From Branchiostoma floridae (taxonomy: Eukaryota; Chordata; Leptocardii; Amphioxiformes; Branchiostomatidae), in the NCBI RefSeq assembly GCF_000003815.2, contig NW_023365738.1, forward strand, positions 1 to 62,000: a stretch of 62,000 bases of DNA, written 5' to 3'. The notes beneath the pieces are model-generated. The model did not search any database. It had not been told where the DNA came from and saw only the letters and a list, made by a program, of their open reading frames with translations. The translations under genes and the position numbers were made by a program. Of this stretch, positions 11,507 to 23,900 are shown piece after piece; position 1 is the first letter of the stretch; each line of letters opens with the position of its first letter.

Positions 11507-11859
11507 CTCATCAGAAGTGTAAAAGATACAGGGAAATGTCAGCCGAAGGGAAATAGTATATTTGTCCTTATCTTTAACCATATTGGCAAAGAACTTGCAC
11601 TTTTAGTGCTCTAAAGCTGAGTCAACTTTGCAAGCACTTAACAGCCCCAGCTGTTTGAATTACATTGTCAAGTTGTCAAGCAAAAACTTGACTACGTTGC
11701 ATGATATGAGATGGATGTAATTCTTAAATATGTAGCATCCAGAATCTGTTTAAGTGATCTGGAAATCAAATGTACATGCGCTCTAGATATCACATATGCT
11801 GAAGCTGCTTGTATTGCATAGAATTTAATCGTTAGATTTTTAGATTTCAAATTAGTGGT

Positions 11860-14800
11860 TAGCGTTTTCAGGTTATGGTAGAATATGCAATAATATGGTA
11901 TGGTCCAGATGTCTGCGTCTTGAGAAATGTTATCTGATATTTACACAAACCTTGAGTATCAAGTATTCGACCACTGCCGTTCTGGTATCCAATAAAACTA
12001 AATCATTATGTACGTTTACCAAACTTGTACAGTGCATGATGATATGTCAGGATCCAGATGTTTGCACTACAAAAAAATTACAAATGTTTTAATAATATGA
12101 AGTTTTATCCTGTGTGTTAGCATACAGCTACGTTCATCCTAGTATGCAATAAAATTAAACCTTTGATCCGTATTTACAAACCTCTTATGGACATGTAGAC
12201 ATATGACATGGTCAGGATGTTTGTAATACAAAAGGTTACAAATTGTTTTATAATCTGTACCTACGTCCTGGACATCAAGTATGGGGCCTTGTCATGCTTG
12301 TATTCAATAAAATACAACCTTTAACCGGTGTTTATAAACCTATTGTGGAACTTGTAGCCATATGACAGGATCCAGATGTTTGTAATCCAGAAATGTTACA
12401 AATGTTTTTATAATAATATGTACCTACGTCTTGACTCTTGGGTATCAAGTATGGGGCCCTTAGTATCCTAGTGTACATTGAATTTCTACATTTCAGCGAT
12501 TTTTAGACATATAGGGAACTGCAATGAAATTAATCTCTCGTATGTTCACGATAGAATTCTAGAAAGTGTTACACAATTTTTTCTTCACTGGGCCTAAGTC
12601 GAGAATGTACATTTTGATGTCTTGCTTTAATTTTGCAAAAACTGCATAGTACCTTTTACCTTTGATATCCACGATGGTAAAATTTGGCCCCGAAATTTCC
12701 TTCTATTTGGGGATTTAGAACACGAATCATGTTCCATCTGACGTTATCGAACAGGACGCTGACGTGATCGAACAGAACGGGCGTTCTATTAGAGGTCACC
12801 CGCGGCCATCCGCAGGTTGTTACAGTAAACATGCAGAAAACACCCTTGTTTTCCTGGGTGCCGTGCGTCAGAAGAAAAACTAACATTTTCGCAAATATAA
12901 AACGTTATCTGGCAAGCTTTGTTTTGCTGCCACTTAGGGCCGATTTACACGAGGCAAAAAATAAAACGACGTTCGGCGCGCGGCACGCTTCCCAGGACAC
13001 ATTGAGACAAAACTGTGCTGCACACGTAAACGGTAAGATTTGACGTGTACACACTACCAGTTTACATTTAATCTCGACGAGACACGTGCGAGGGTTGCTT
13101 TTCTAACTATCACGATCTTGTAGAAGAGATGACCGTCAGCCCTCCGCGGGGACCGCGCGGGAGCTCCGGTAACCCGATACTCTGCGTTCGAATGGAAACT
13201 TTTGGGCCAAATTTGACCATCGTGATCCTTAACTTCGGTAAACTTTGTCATCTATGTCACTTTGAGGACAATTGGAATGTAACAACTTGATGAACACATG
13301 GGTACATATTACTAATGATATAAGAATAATAAGGTAATATCAAAAGTCGCGATCTTTGACTCATGTATTAAGCATATAACATACAGCATGTACTATTTCC
13401 AAAATCTAGCTTGATGAGATCCAAAGGACACAGTCAGCTGTCAATTCATGGTTATCGTTTGAAAGCTATCTTAGAATATGTAACGATAATATAGTATCCA
13501 GATGTTTGCGCATTGTGAAATGTCATCTGATATTCATGTATATCTTGGGTATTAATTATATTGACACTGCCATCGTGGTATTCAATAAAATATGCATGTT
13601 TTCTATCGTAGAATGCATGATTTTATGTCAGGATCAATATTATTTTACAACAAAAGATTTCAAATGTTATTATAACATCATAATTCATAATTTGTAAATA
13701 CGTCTTTGTATTGAATAAAATCTTATTTTTGAGCAATGTTTGCAAACTAATTGAGGAATTTGTAACGATATAACAGGATCCAGATGTTTGTAATACAAAA
13801 GGTTACCAATGCCTTTAAGACAACAGGTACCTGGTTTGTCTTTTGGTTACGACTTGGTACGCCTTGGTATCCGATTAAACAATAGAATTGAACCATTTAG
13901 TCTACAAACCTATTGTGGAATGTGTAATCATTATAATGGTATTACAGGTTCCGGATGTTTGGAATACAAAATGTAACAAATGATTTTATGATATGTCTCT
14001 ACGTCCTGGGGCACTTGCGTTTCTTGTATTCAATAAAATGTAACCTTTAAGCGTTATTTACAAACGTGTTGTAGAAATTTGCTAATACATTTTGTATGAC
14101 AGAATCCAAATGTTTGCAATGACAAAAAAGGTACAAATGTTTTTTTATAATGATGTGTACCTACCTCTTGGTTCTTGGGCATCAAGTGTCGGGACCCTTG
14201 GTATCCTAGTGTACATAAAATGTCAACCTTTAGCAGCTTTTCGGACCTATTGGAGATTATGCAATGAAATGAATCTATTGGATGTTTGGAATAGAGTTAA
14301 ACAATTTTTTCTTAATAATTTATGTGCTTAGGTCATGCATGTATATTTTGATGAACATTTTTTTATAACATGGCCTTTCGTTTTATATGTTAGCATACGG
14401 CTAATACCATCCCAGTATGCAATATAGTTCAACCTTTGAGTATTGTTTACAAAGCTATTGTCGGCATGTAGCCATCTGACATGATCAGGATGTTTCAAAT
14501 ACAAAAGTTTACAAAATGTTTTACAATCTGTACCTACGTCCTGGATATCAAGTATCAAGTACTTTGCCATCCTTGTATTCAATCAAATTTAACCTTTGAG
14601 CAAACTTAGTGTTTACAGACCTATTGTGGAATTTGCAGCGAGTATGACAGGATCCAGATGTTTGCAATACAAAAAAGGTTACAAATGTTTTTATAATAAT
14701 ATGTACCTACGTCTTGACCCTTGGATATTACGCATGGGGCCTTGGTATCATATTTTACAACTAGAAAGGCCGGTATTTGCTTAGGAGCAAATTCAGCTAT
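11860..14800. repeat. ~150-165 bp tandem repeat array upstream of gene A
   Basis: A unit with landmarks GGATCCAGATGTTTGCAATAC, TTACAAATGTTTTTATAAT, ACCTACGTC, GGTATCAAGTATGGGGCC and TTCAATAAAA recurs at roughly 150-165 bp spacing (11903, 12053, 12212, 12371; 13498, 13632, 13778, 13947, 14101; 14488, 14650). A non-repeat, CpG-richer piece (about 12660-13250) interrupts it. The same array lies upstream of gene B (42.9-45.9 kb), with individual units recognisable as pairs. No protein is encoded. Confidence 0.8.
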
Positions 14801-14819
14801 TTTCACTCCGCTCTCCCTC

Positions 14820-16600
14820 TTTATTCAAACATGGACTCTTCCAAAATTGAATTTGAAAAAAATAAATAACATGAGAGAATGACCCGGAACTACGATGCTA
14901 CTATACTATTAGTACGTAGTACTGTATGGTAATCAAACTTTTATTTCTTGAACACAACACGCACACAACATGCTAGTGTTTCACACATTAACAAAGAGGG
15001 CACCGTTTTACTTCAAGAAAAAAAGTTTTTGTTTCACAAACGGAAATTGTGTTTTTTTTTTTACAGATGCAACACGTTATGCGACCCTAAACGTTGGTAT
15101 TACGTATCCACAGCAGACAATAGCGTGGTTTTCCTGCTTATTTACACAAGGCAAGGGCAGCTTAGTCACTGCACTTATTCAAGGTTGTCACAAGCATTAC
15201 TAATCTTCATACAAGCAGACCTCTCCAAACAAACTGTACGACACTTTTAACTCTTTACCAAGATATGCTTATTAGCCGTTTTTAGCGAAGAGCATTAAAA
15301 CAAAATCCAATTGGATATGATGCAATATGGCAGCCCTGCAATGACATTATCAGTACAAATACATATAAAGTTAATGCACATTGTATTTAGACAAAAGGAT
15401 CACATTCTATCTTTATACTTAGAGGTAATCAGCTAATACATAATATTGATGAACAAAGCTAATTAGCCACTGTATGTTTGCACGACGTCTGTTTTATATA
15501 TCTCAATGTTTTGTATGCTTTTTATCTAAAACAAGGATGCAGCAATTGTAGTAATTATACGTCTGTTATAACCTTAAAGTCTCATTTATTTTCCACATAA
15601 ACTAATCAGTTTATGACTATTTAATTGTTCTGATAAACTGTTTTAGTACAGTACAGTACAGTATTAAATTACACAGCATATACCATGGTGTGGTGTCTCA
15701 AATAACCTAATCATACATCAAGCTGGTGTTTCTGTCACAGTTTCATTATGTATGTAAGAACACTTCTTGCACTTGACTTTGCTATCCTCTCCTTTGTGTC
15801 TGTTGGTGCCACCTTTGTAGCCAGTTGACTATTGTGTTCTCTGACAGGCCATACTTCGTGGAATTAGTCGAGTTCGAGCACCCGATCAATAATGAATTTA
15901 GCACTGTCAAATTGACACCTTCTATCAAGGCACAACCTCACCGGTCTGCACAACAGTTGGTGTTTCATCTTCCTCCAGTAGAATACAATAATTAGTATTT
16001 CCTTTGTGTAATTTCATGTTCTGCCACCCAGAGTAAAAGGAAGATCCTTTTTGTTTGTTGATTAGGAAAAAAAGCCACACCTGATTACATATATTCTTGT
16101 AAAACCAACATCAATGCACAATTCACAACATAGTGTAACGTTAGTACTTGTAGATTTGCCCCTGAAGATCTGTACTATTTTATACTTTGGAAAAGAACTA
16201 CTGTACACTTTTCACAGGTAATAAACAACAGTACTGTCTCAGTCACTGCAAAGCGCAACAATATTCCATGCGTGCGCCTGCTCCTCTCCCACCGCGGCAT
16301 TCTGCACGCCTAGTATCGCTTAACCCGACACTCTAAACGTGGGTAAATCAAACAAAAACTACACAATATCGAAGACAAGCTACCCAAATTTGTTACTGCG
16401 TTTGTGTATTGTTGCCAATTTATAAACAGTACAAATTTTCACGTACTTTCAACGGACTTCTTCCCGGCGACATATACATGTATGTACTCCCAGCCGCTAA
16501 GTTGAAAGACCCTTCCTCATTGGCTGTATCCGAGCTGACCAATCAGGTCATCGCTTCTGCTAAGTGTCGGGCGCATATTGGTTCCCTCCTAAATTCAATT
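14820..16600. other. Intergenic, no gene seen
   Basis: Between the repeat array and the CArG-bearing repeats I find only short shadow ORFs, AT-rich sequence and a (GTACA)n-like run near 15645-15660. A CpG-richer patch occurs at about 16250-16700. Confidence 0.4.
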
Positions 16601-16639
16601 AGCCACGATGCAAAGCTGCGTCACGCGCGCGGGAACGTC

Positions 16640-17470
16640 AATGACCATATATGGTGCAACGGACACACGGGTGGAACGTGACCATATATGGCGACACGCG
16701 CGAAATCCGGAGAACCTCGGTGAAAATATACGTAGATACCCCGCCAAATTGGCTTTTAAATCATTTTGAAGTGACTTTTGGCCAAAAGTAATACCGGGGT
16801 CCTTTTGATAAGTATCTCACGCAGTATCATACCAAATTTCAGGCCATCTGGACTTAATACCTGGGCACGGGAGGCAGGAATGTGCAGTATGGTAAGAAAA
16901 TAACCTAAAAACATCGGATTCCATAAAATCATTGTAAAGGTATCTATCAAAAAACTTTGATTTGGTGACAATAGCGCTGAGAACAATGCCCTCACACCGT
17001 GTCATTATTCGTCGTTCATGAATTTGATAACAGCAGATACTAGTATTCGAACAACACCCGCATTCGCCGGACGACGTTTGCGACGCGTGTTCATGAATAT
17101 TAATTATTAGAGCAAGCAGGGGTGACCATGTGCACGGCCGCCACCTGGTCCTACAGGTGGCGGGAAGGTAATTACGTCATTTACCATATATGGTGAGACG
17201 CTCAGAGGCGGTGAAGACGAAAACGCAGATGAAAAAACCCGCCAACTTGGCTTATAAATCATTTTGAAGTGATTTTTAGCCAAAAATGATAACGGGGTCC
17301 TTTTAGCAAATATCTCATGTACTACCATACCAAATTTCGGGTCCCTAGGACTTAATACCTGGTCACGGGAGGCACAATTATAAAGTTTGGTCAGATTATC
17401 ACCTAAAAACATCCATAAAATCATTTTAAATGAATCTATCAAAAAACAGAAAAAAAACGTCCGAGGGTAT
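16640..17470. repeat. Two copies of a dispersed repeat carrying CArG boxes
   Basis: Blocks 16740-16990 and 17235-17460 align over phrases such as AAATCATTTTGAAGTGA, GGGGTCCTTTT and CTTAATACCTGG. Each is preceded by a CCATATATGG palindrome: 16645-16654 and 16682-16691 before the first, 17184-17193 before the second. There is no coding capacity. Confidence 0.65.
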
Positions 17471-17499
17471 TGGTCCAATGTACACTTGTGCCAAATTTC

Positions 17500-18430
17500 A
17501 GATCATTCGGTCTAAGAACGACGGAGAGGAATCACTTTAACCCTATCTAGACCAGGGGGGGGGCTAAAAGTGCCCGCGCCAACTTTGACGTCATATAACT
17601 GGCGAACGACGTGTGCTAGAACTACGAAACTTGGTGACTTTTCCTAGAATATTGTTGGCAACAATTCTGTGAAAAAAAATTTAGTTTGTAATTTTTCGTG
17701 TTGCCATGGCAACGGGTTTCTAACAGGCATATTTTCCCAAATTTACTAATTTCAGTTTGAATTATGGGATTTCATGGTTTTATTGCTACATCAAACTTAT
17801 TTATTTATATCATGAACATCCTGTGTAATCTTAAGTCACATTTGAAATCAAATATTCATAATTTATGCTAATTTGATGACGTCATGGGTCAAAATCCAAG
17901 ATGGCGGACAATGTCATTTTCAACGATAAATACATGTAATTTTTGCTCAAATACCGTCAAAATCTTTTATTTTCTTACAAAACACAATCACTTGATCATT
18001 TTAGTCCATTTCTATTGGGTTTTGGGGTTATATGTGGAAAAAGTCGTATTTTAGAAAATTCAAGCTTGTCGATCCAAGATGGCGGACAAATTACGTCATT
18101 TTCTGACGTCATATAGACGTCAGTGTCGTCGTCATTGGCAACAAAAGACTTAGCAGACTTGGACACTAATAAGATAAGCTTTATAGTCATCATTTTGTTC
18201 AATTCATTTAAGTATAGCGGAAATTTCATATTTTGACGATTTTAGCCCAAAATATGACACTATGACGTCATAATTACGTCATATTACGTCATAACGATAC
18301 CAAAAATACAGAAAATATTAAACTTTACTAGTACATCATCCCCTCCAAATTTGGTGATCGTAACCCAAGCCGTTTTGAAATTACGAAGGGGGGGTCAAAA
18401 GAGCCCCCCCTGGTCCCAGGAATCCCCAAA
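17500..18430. repeat. Dispersed repeat rich in TGACGTCA and AAGATGGCGG motifs
   Basis: Recurring GACGTCAT(A/G) (for example 17878, 18098, 18245) and CAAGATGGCGGAC (17901, 18072) blocks. Related sequence occurs at 8.1-8.5 kb, 28.7-29.0 kb and 35.9 kb. It is non-coding. Confidence 0.55.
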
Positions 18431-18466
18431 AAGCCTGGTCTACATAGGGTTAAAGGTCGTGACAGG

Positions 18467-18604
<138 letters not shown>

Positions 18605-18622
18605 AACATCATGAAAACAATA

Positions 18623-18662
18623 TTTTCACTCGAAGCGTACCTACGGTACGCGGAGTGAAAAT
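18623..18662. repeat. Hairpin palindrome
   Basis: ATTTTCACTC and GAGTGAAAAT flank GCGTACC-TAC-GGTACGC, giving a ~40-bp near-perfect palindrome next to the (GAAA)n tract. Confidence 0.7.
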
Positions 18663-19450
18663 AATAAAATTTAACCTTCCCGTGGTGCTTACAAGTCTAT
18701 TGTAGAATGTGTAATGATATGAAAAGATCTTCCAGATGTTTGGAACAGAAAAGAAAACACATATATGCATGCTTCAATAATATCGCCTTATGTTTTAGTT
18801 TTACGATTGGCGGAGGATGATCACCTTGTAATATCACAAAAATTCCTTGATTTTGTTAACACCAATGAAATATTGAATTTTAAGGAATAATAAGACTGCA
18901 TGTGAAATTCAGTTTAAACAATCCATAATTAATTTTTTTACATACCTGTACATTTTTCGTACGATACGGGTACTGCAATAATAAATCCAGTGCGAGTATT
19001 ACGATTTGACACATAACATTACGTATGCGCTCAAAACACGATGGGTCCTGTTCCTAGAACCTTCGTACACTTCAAACACTGCTCGAATAATATTAAATGG
19101 TAGGATGAAAAGGGCAACATTCAGGACGCAGACCCAGTCAAATGATAGAATGATAGAATAACTTGTGACCTTTTGGATTTGAAACATGTGTATCAGGTCA
19201 ATCTGCCAAACGTTCAAAAACAGGCTTGTGGACACCACAGATTGCATTAAAACCCATGACTTATGTGTACATGTTGTAGTAAAAAAATTGTAACACTTCG
19301 TTAACAAACATCTGGATCCTGTCATATCGTTACACGTGCACTTTTCACAAAAGGTCAGTTAACACTGCCCAAAGATGGAATTTATTGAATGCCAGGATGA
19401 CAAGGCCAAAGGTCCACTAATAAAACGTTACTATACTAGAAGCACCATTG
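18663..19450. repeat. Scattered remnants of the ~155-bp repeat, both orientations
   Basis: A unit in the array's orientation (CCAGATGTTTGGAACAGA) occurs near 18735. Inverted pieces (AACATCTGGATCCTGTCATAT) occur near 19306-19330. The interval 19450-20290 shows no gene, only a C/CA tract at 20201-20224. Confidence 0.55.
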
Positions 19451-20290
19451 GCGAAATAATTCCAAATTACAGGGGAAGGTGGAACTTTGCTTGTGCCTGA
19501 TGTCGTCCTGAAGATGAATCAACAATTTGGTTTTGTCCAACTTTATTATGTAACTATATTTATTAGCTTTAATCATTTTGTAAGACAGCGAGATTCACGA
19601 ATTCCTCTAAGGAAGAAATGAAATGTGATAGCAGGACCTTCACCTTCCCTCATTAGAACTAGAGTTAGAGCTCCAAGAACTATTTACGAGACACAGAATC
19701 CTCTGCAGGCGCTATAGAGAAAAGGTGCGGGATTTTTTTTTTACCTATCGCTATCGCAACCTTCACATGCACCACTTAGAATTTTAGAAAATATATTTTT
19801 TCAGCAAATAATCTCAAAAGGCAATGGAAATAGACGTTTATTTAAACATTTTTATGAGAAAATACCAGGTAGTTACAATTTGTAAGAGATAATAATCTAG
19901 TTATTCTTGATCCAGTCATACGGTCCGCCATCTTGATTTTTTCCCGATGATTCCATGCCCCATCAAATCAGGAAAATTTATTTATATTCAATTATAGAAA
20001 GTATTCTAGATAACATAAGATTTAGCAATTTTCGACAAACGGTTGTCATAGACATAGCAACAACAAAATACGGAAATCTTCCAAAACTTAGTAAAATTGT
20101 CACCGACTAAATTTTAGGAAAACTCAAATCAAATTTAGACGCTGTAACGTAAGCCGTTCGGGCGTTATGCGACATGAAGGTTTGCGCAGGCCTCAAAAGC
20201 CCCCCCCCCCCACACACACACACAATTATATGGAATGAAATTAATTGTATTGCAACAATGTTTACATCCTCTTTACCTGCAACGATTTAG

Positions 20291-20644
20291 CTAAGTCGTC
20301 AAAAGTGCCTCCCAAGGGCAAAATATCGGTGGTGTGACATGACCTCTGGGTTCTAAGTCAAACACTCTGGGGTTAATGACCGCCACACGACCCCATATTT
20401 GCCTTGGTTTGAATATTAACGGACGACAGTAAGTCAACACGGGTCCTACATTTAATATACTGAGGAAAGACCCTAACGGACCTAAGTAATCATTTTCACC
20501 TAAGTGAAGTGAGTAATATTTGTTGTAATGAATTGGTCCAGACAATTCAGAGGACCCAAACCCTAAACCTCCAGATTCAGGGCCAGATACAATACAAAAA
20601 ACCAACAGCGATGCCACTGTTATTATAACAAATTTAAAGTTCAT
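20291..20644 (-). CDS. Candidate small secreted protein, 117 aa
   Basis: A single-exon ORF opens with MNFKFVIITVASLLVFCIVSG, a convincing signal peptide, followed by a Gly/Ser stretch (GLGFGSSELSG) and a body with two cysteines. It starts about 110 bp past the gene B poly(A) signal, on the same strand. A homologous but broken copy lies in the equivalent place downstream of gene C. I recognise no family, and amino-acid changes between the copies do not look constrained. It may therefore be a chance ORF in a duplicated 3' flank. Confidence 0.35.
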   Translation of the reverse strand: MNFKFVIITVASLLVFCIVSGPESGGLGFGSSELSGPIHYNKYYSLHLGENDYLGPLGSFLSILNVGPVLTYCRPLIFKPRQIWGRVAVINPRVFDLEPRGHVTPPIFCPWEALLTT

Positions 20645-20753
20645 ACATTTAACTGGGGATCTACGTAATCTTTCCTATAACTTGTATATTTGCGCCTCAT
20701 CCATTTTAAAAGGAAAGGAAGGAAACCAACACAGATATGTATTTTAAAGATGC

Positions 20754-20759
20754 TTTATT
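20754..20759 (-). terminator. Poly(A) signal of gene B
   Basis: AATAAA on the minus strand about 145 bp after the stop codon, in a 3' UTR conserved with gene C. Cleavage is expected near 20735. Confidence 0.7.
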
Positions 20760-20901
20760 TGTTTCTTGAGTCTTGAGTATATGAGCGGAAATAGCTGCGT
20801 GAGTAACGCACTTTTCTTCCTCTATGGGAATCAACTACTAAACGTTTTCTATAAGACGAAATGAAGAAAATGGTAGAAGTCAGCTTCCATCGTGTTTCCG
20901 A

Positions 20902-20933
20902 TCAGGCAGATGTCACGTTAGGAGGAGAGGTGT
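20902..20933 (-). CDS. Gene B last exon: C-terminal tail and stop
   Basis: Completes the codon of the previous exon and encodes [10 protein letters not shown] then TGA, after the KCD of the C-terminal domain. This is equivalent to the CNDTIPED tail of thrombospondins. The acceptor follows an A/T-rich tract (TTTAAAG). The 3' UTR runs to about 20735. Confidence 0.8.
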
Positions 20934-23900
20934 CTTTAAAAAAAAGTAACAACGATTAATTAACATTACTAGTGTTGTTTTAGATTTCTGCAACCTATCT
21001 ATTTCCAAAGCAGTTCAACAAAGTAAATTCGTGTACTAGGGGAAAGGTACTGTCTGGCCATATAGGTTTGACATTTTACGTGCGTTATTAGGCCTTTTGT
21101 CAGCTTCCAATAATGTACATCAGGACGTGAGGTAGTAAAAATTAACGTCTAAAACAGTACCCAAAAAAAACGCCTCTGCTTGAAGAGTAGATGAAGAGTA
21201 CGTATACATTTTTACATTTTGGAGGATTGCACTTATTCAAAGTATTACAAACATGCACCAAAAACCATTTGCTCAATCAACTTGATACTAGTTTGTAAAC
21301 AGCCATGCGTTTAAGATAATGTCTATGAGTATTTCTTACCATCGCACTTGGTGACAAGATCGGACCAGATGACTTTCTCCTGGGAGTAGCAGTACACCCC
21401 GAGGCGGCCTCCGCGGAGAGACGCGTCCTGAATGTCACCTGAGTCCACCACAAGGTGGCTACCTTCGTACAGGTGGAACCTGGAGGGACAGAGATAGAGG
21501 GATCAGACTTTAGAACGTCACCTGAGTCCACCACAAGGCGGCTGCCTTCGTACAGGTTGAACCTGGAGGGACAGAGATAGAGGGATCAGACTTTAGAACG
21601 TCACCTGAGTCCACCAAAAGGGGGCTGCCTTCGTACAGGTGGAACCTGGAGGGACAGAGATAGAGGGATCAGACTTTAGAACGTCACCTGAGTCCACCAC
21701 AAGGCTGCTGCCTTCGTACACGTGGAACCTGGAGGGACAGAGATAGAGGGATCAGACTTTAGAACGTCACCTGAGTCCACCACAAGGCTGCTGCCTTCGT
21801 ACGCGTGGAACCTGGAGGGACAGAGATAGAGGGATCTGACTTTAGAACGTCACCTGAGTCCACCACAAGGCTGCTGCCTTCGTACGCGTGGAACCTGGAG
21901 AGACAGAGACCGCAGGAATCAGAGTTTTTGCCCTCCCCATTCTGATTGTGGTTCGCTCAGTGACTATATGCTTTTAATTCATTTTGCCATGTTTGCCTTC
22001 ATTTTGTGCATAGCATACGATACGTTATAATAATACATAATTAACTGTAAATACTCAAGGTTTAAAGTGTACAACAATTGAACAGTGGAGTGTGTTTTAG
22101 TCCGTGCCAGGCCTAGTCTCGTGTTCTCTTGCGAGATCGAGACTAGGCCATTCTCCGTGATCAAGATGTGCTGTTAGACATAAAAAAATTGGAGGTACGT
22201 ACTTTACTTTTAAAACCGTCATTATTGGAAGAAAATTGGTAGCAGACGATAATCAAATTGAAAAGCAATATCTACCTGATGAGTCCGATGTCCACTCGGT
22301 GCTTCAGCTCCCAGCGGTAGGCGGTGCTGTAGCGCCACACTACTTTCTTAGGATCCTCCCACAGCAGCTTGGTCTGTGGTAAGATGAACAATTATGTTGT
22401 CAGACGCATTGACTGTCAATTTAAATCTGTTCTGAATAAACTGCTCAACAAGTCAATTTCTACTTTGGTAAGCTTGAATTGAATTGCGTGGCAGCAGGTC
22501 TGTTTATTGAAGACTGCTGAATGAGAAGAGAGTGGGAAAAAAGAAATTTAGTTTAATGTCGGTTTTCAGACTGTGACAGAGATTGGAGGCCCGCGACTTG
22601 TTAAGTATGGTATGACCATGAAATTCTAAGATGCCCTTTTACATTCTGTAGGAATGAATAATGCCAAAGCTTACCTGACCCGTCACCTCCAAACCATTCC
22701 AGAGAGCCAGTTTCAAGTCCCTACCCGGTCCTGTTGTAGAGTTCACCAACTAAAAGCAAACATAAAGTTAACAAAATGTTGAATAAGCTGGATAATTTTT
22801 AAGCTAGTCGCTCACTAACTCATCCTCATTCGCTCTGAATATGATCGTGTGAGTGAGCGACTAGCTTAACAATTATCGACAAGTCATTGCTTGATGATTG
22901 AAATGAACACGGGATAAGTTCTCACATACGGTAAACTACATTTTCATAACAAAACAGTTGGTTGCAACATAGTTTGTTCGAAACAAGTTACTACATGTAG
23001 CTACACCTACTGCTCCCTTGACAAGCGATAGAACAATAACTGCTTTCATAGAAACAGATCCGTACCTTCAGCTGCACCCCCGCCTGTCCTCCGTCGATGT
23101 CCCCTTGTTGTTTCCAGGACACAAGGTAGAAGCGGGAGTTTCTCTGGTAGCTGAAGACGAACCCCACAAAGTCGTCATCTCTCTGGGTGTTGACGAAGAA
23201 AGTTCCACTGTAGTCCAAGTTGCCGAAGTAGTCCGGACCTGTAACCGAAATTGCGTTATATTATTCTATGATCGAACTTTGTCTGTCTGTGGTGAAAGAT
23301 TCAGATATTTTGCACAGCCAAATCAAAAATACTACGTTATGAAGATATGATTCTTATATATATGTATAAACTGTTTTATGCATTACGTACCGAGCACGAG
23401 GCCTGGGTCACTGTTCACATTCTGAACTATTTCGGCTCCCTGTAACATTCATCAAATGTTCGTCTCAGCGTCATGCAGTAAAATACGGTGCCAAAGAACA
23501 ATCAACAATGAATCTTTTCATCACCTGGTCCTCGTTTCACACAAAAGTGAAGTACACCTGAAATCTTTGTTGGTGTTGACCAAGATTTGGATTGAATATA
23601 TACAGCTAAAACTATGTCTCTAATAATTGTTCTTGTAAGTTAGCTCCAGAAGAAGGTTCCTGGTGTGTTAGGGTTATTATGCTCAGTCACGTTTTTTAAA
23701 CGTGAATTAAACGATAAACATTTTGTTGATACCTCATTAAGGAACTCCCAGACCGGAGGGTCACTGCCGGAACTTCCGGCCAGGTTCACGGTTTGGTAGT
23801 TCCTGAAGTCCGTGCGGGCGATGACCTCACTCTCAGGACACACGTCATCAACGTCAGGCACGCCGTCCATGTCATAGTCATCTGTACAGGCATCACCTAC

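Noticed and set aside
12656-13251. ORFs in the unique insert within the gene A upstream array
   Set aside because: Short, overlapping on both strands, no domain and no splice structure.
16409-16681. 90-codon plus-strand ORF
   Set aside because: Runs into the CArG-bearing repeat; no signal peptide or domain and no homologous frame elsewhere in the window.
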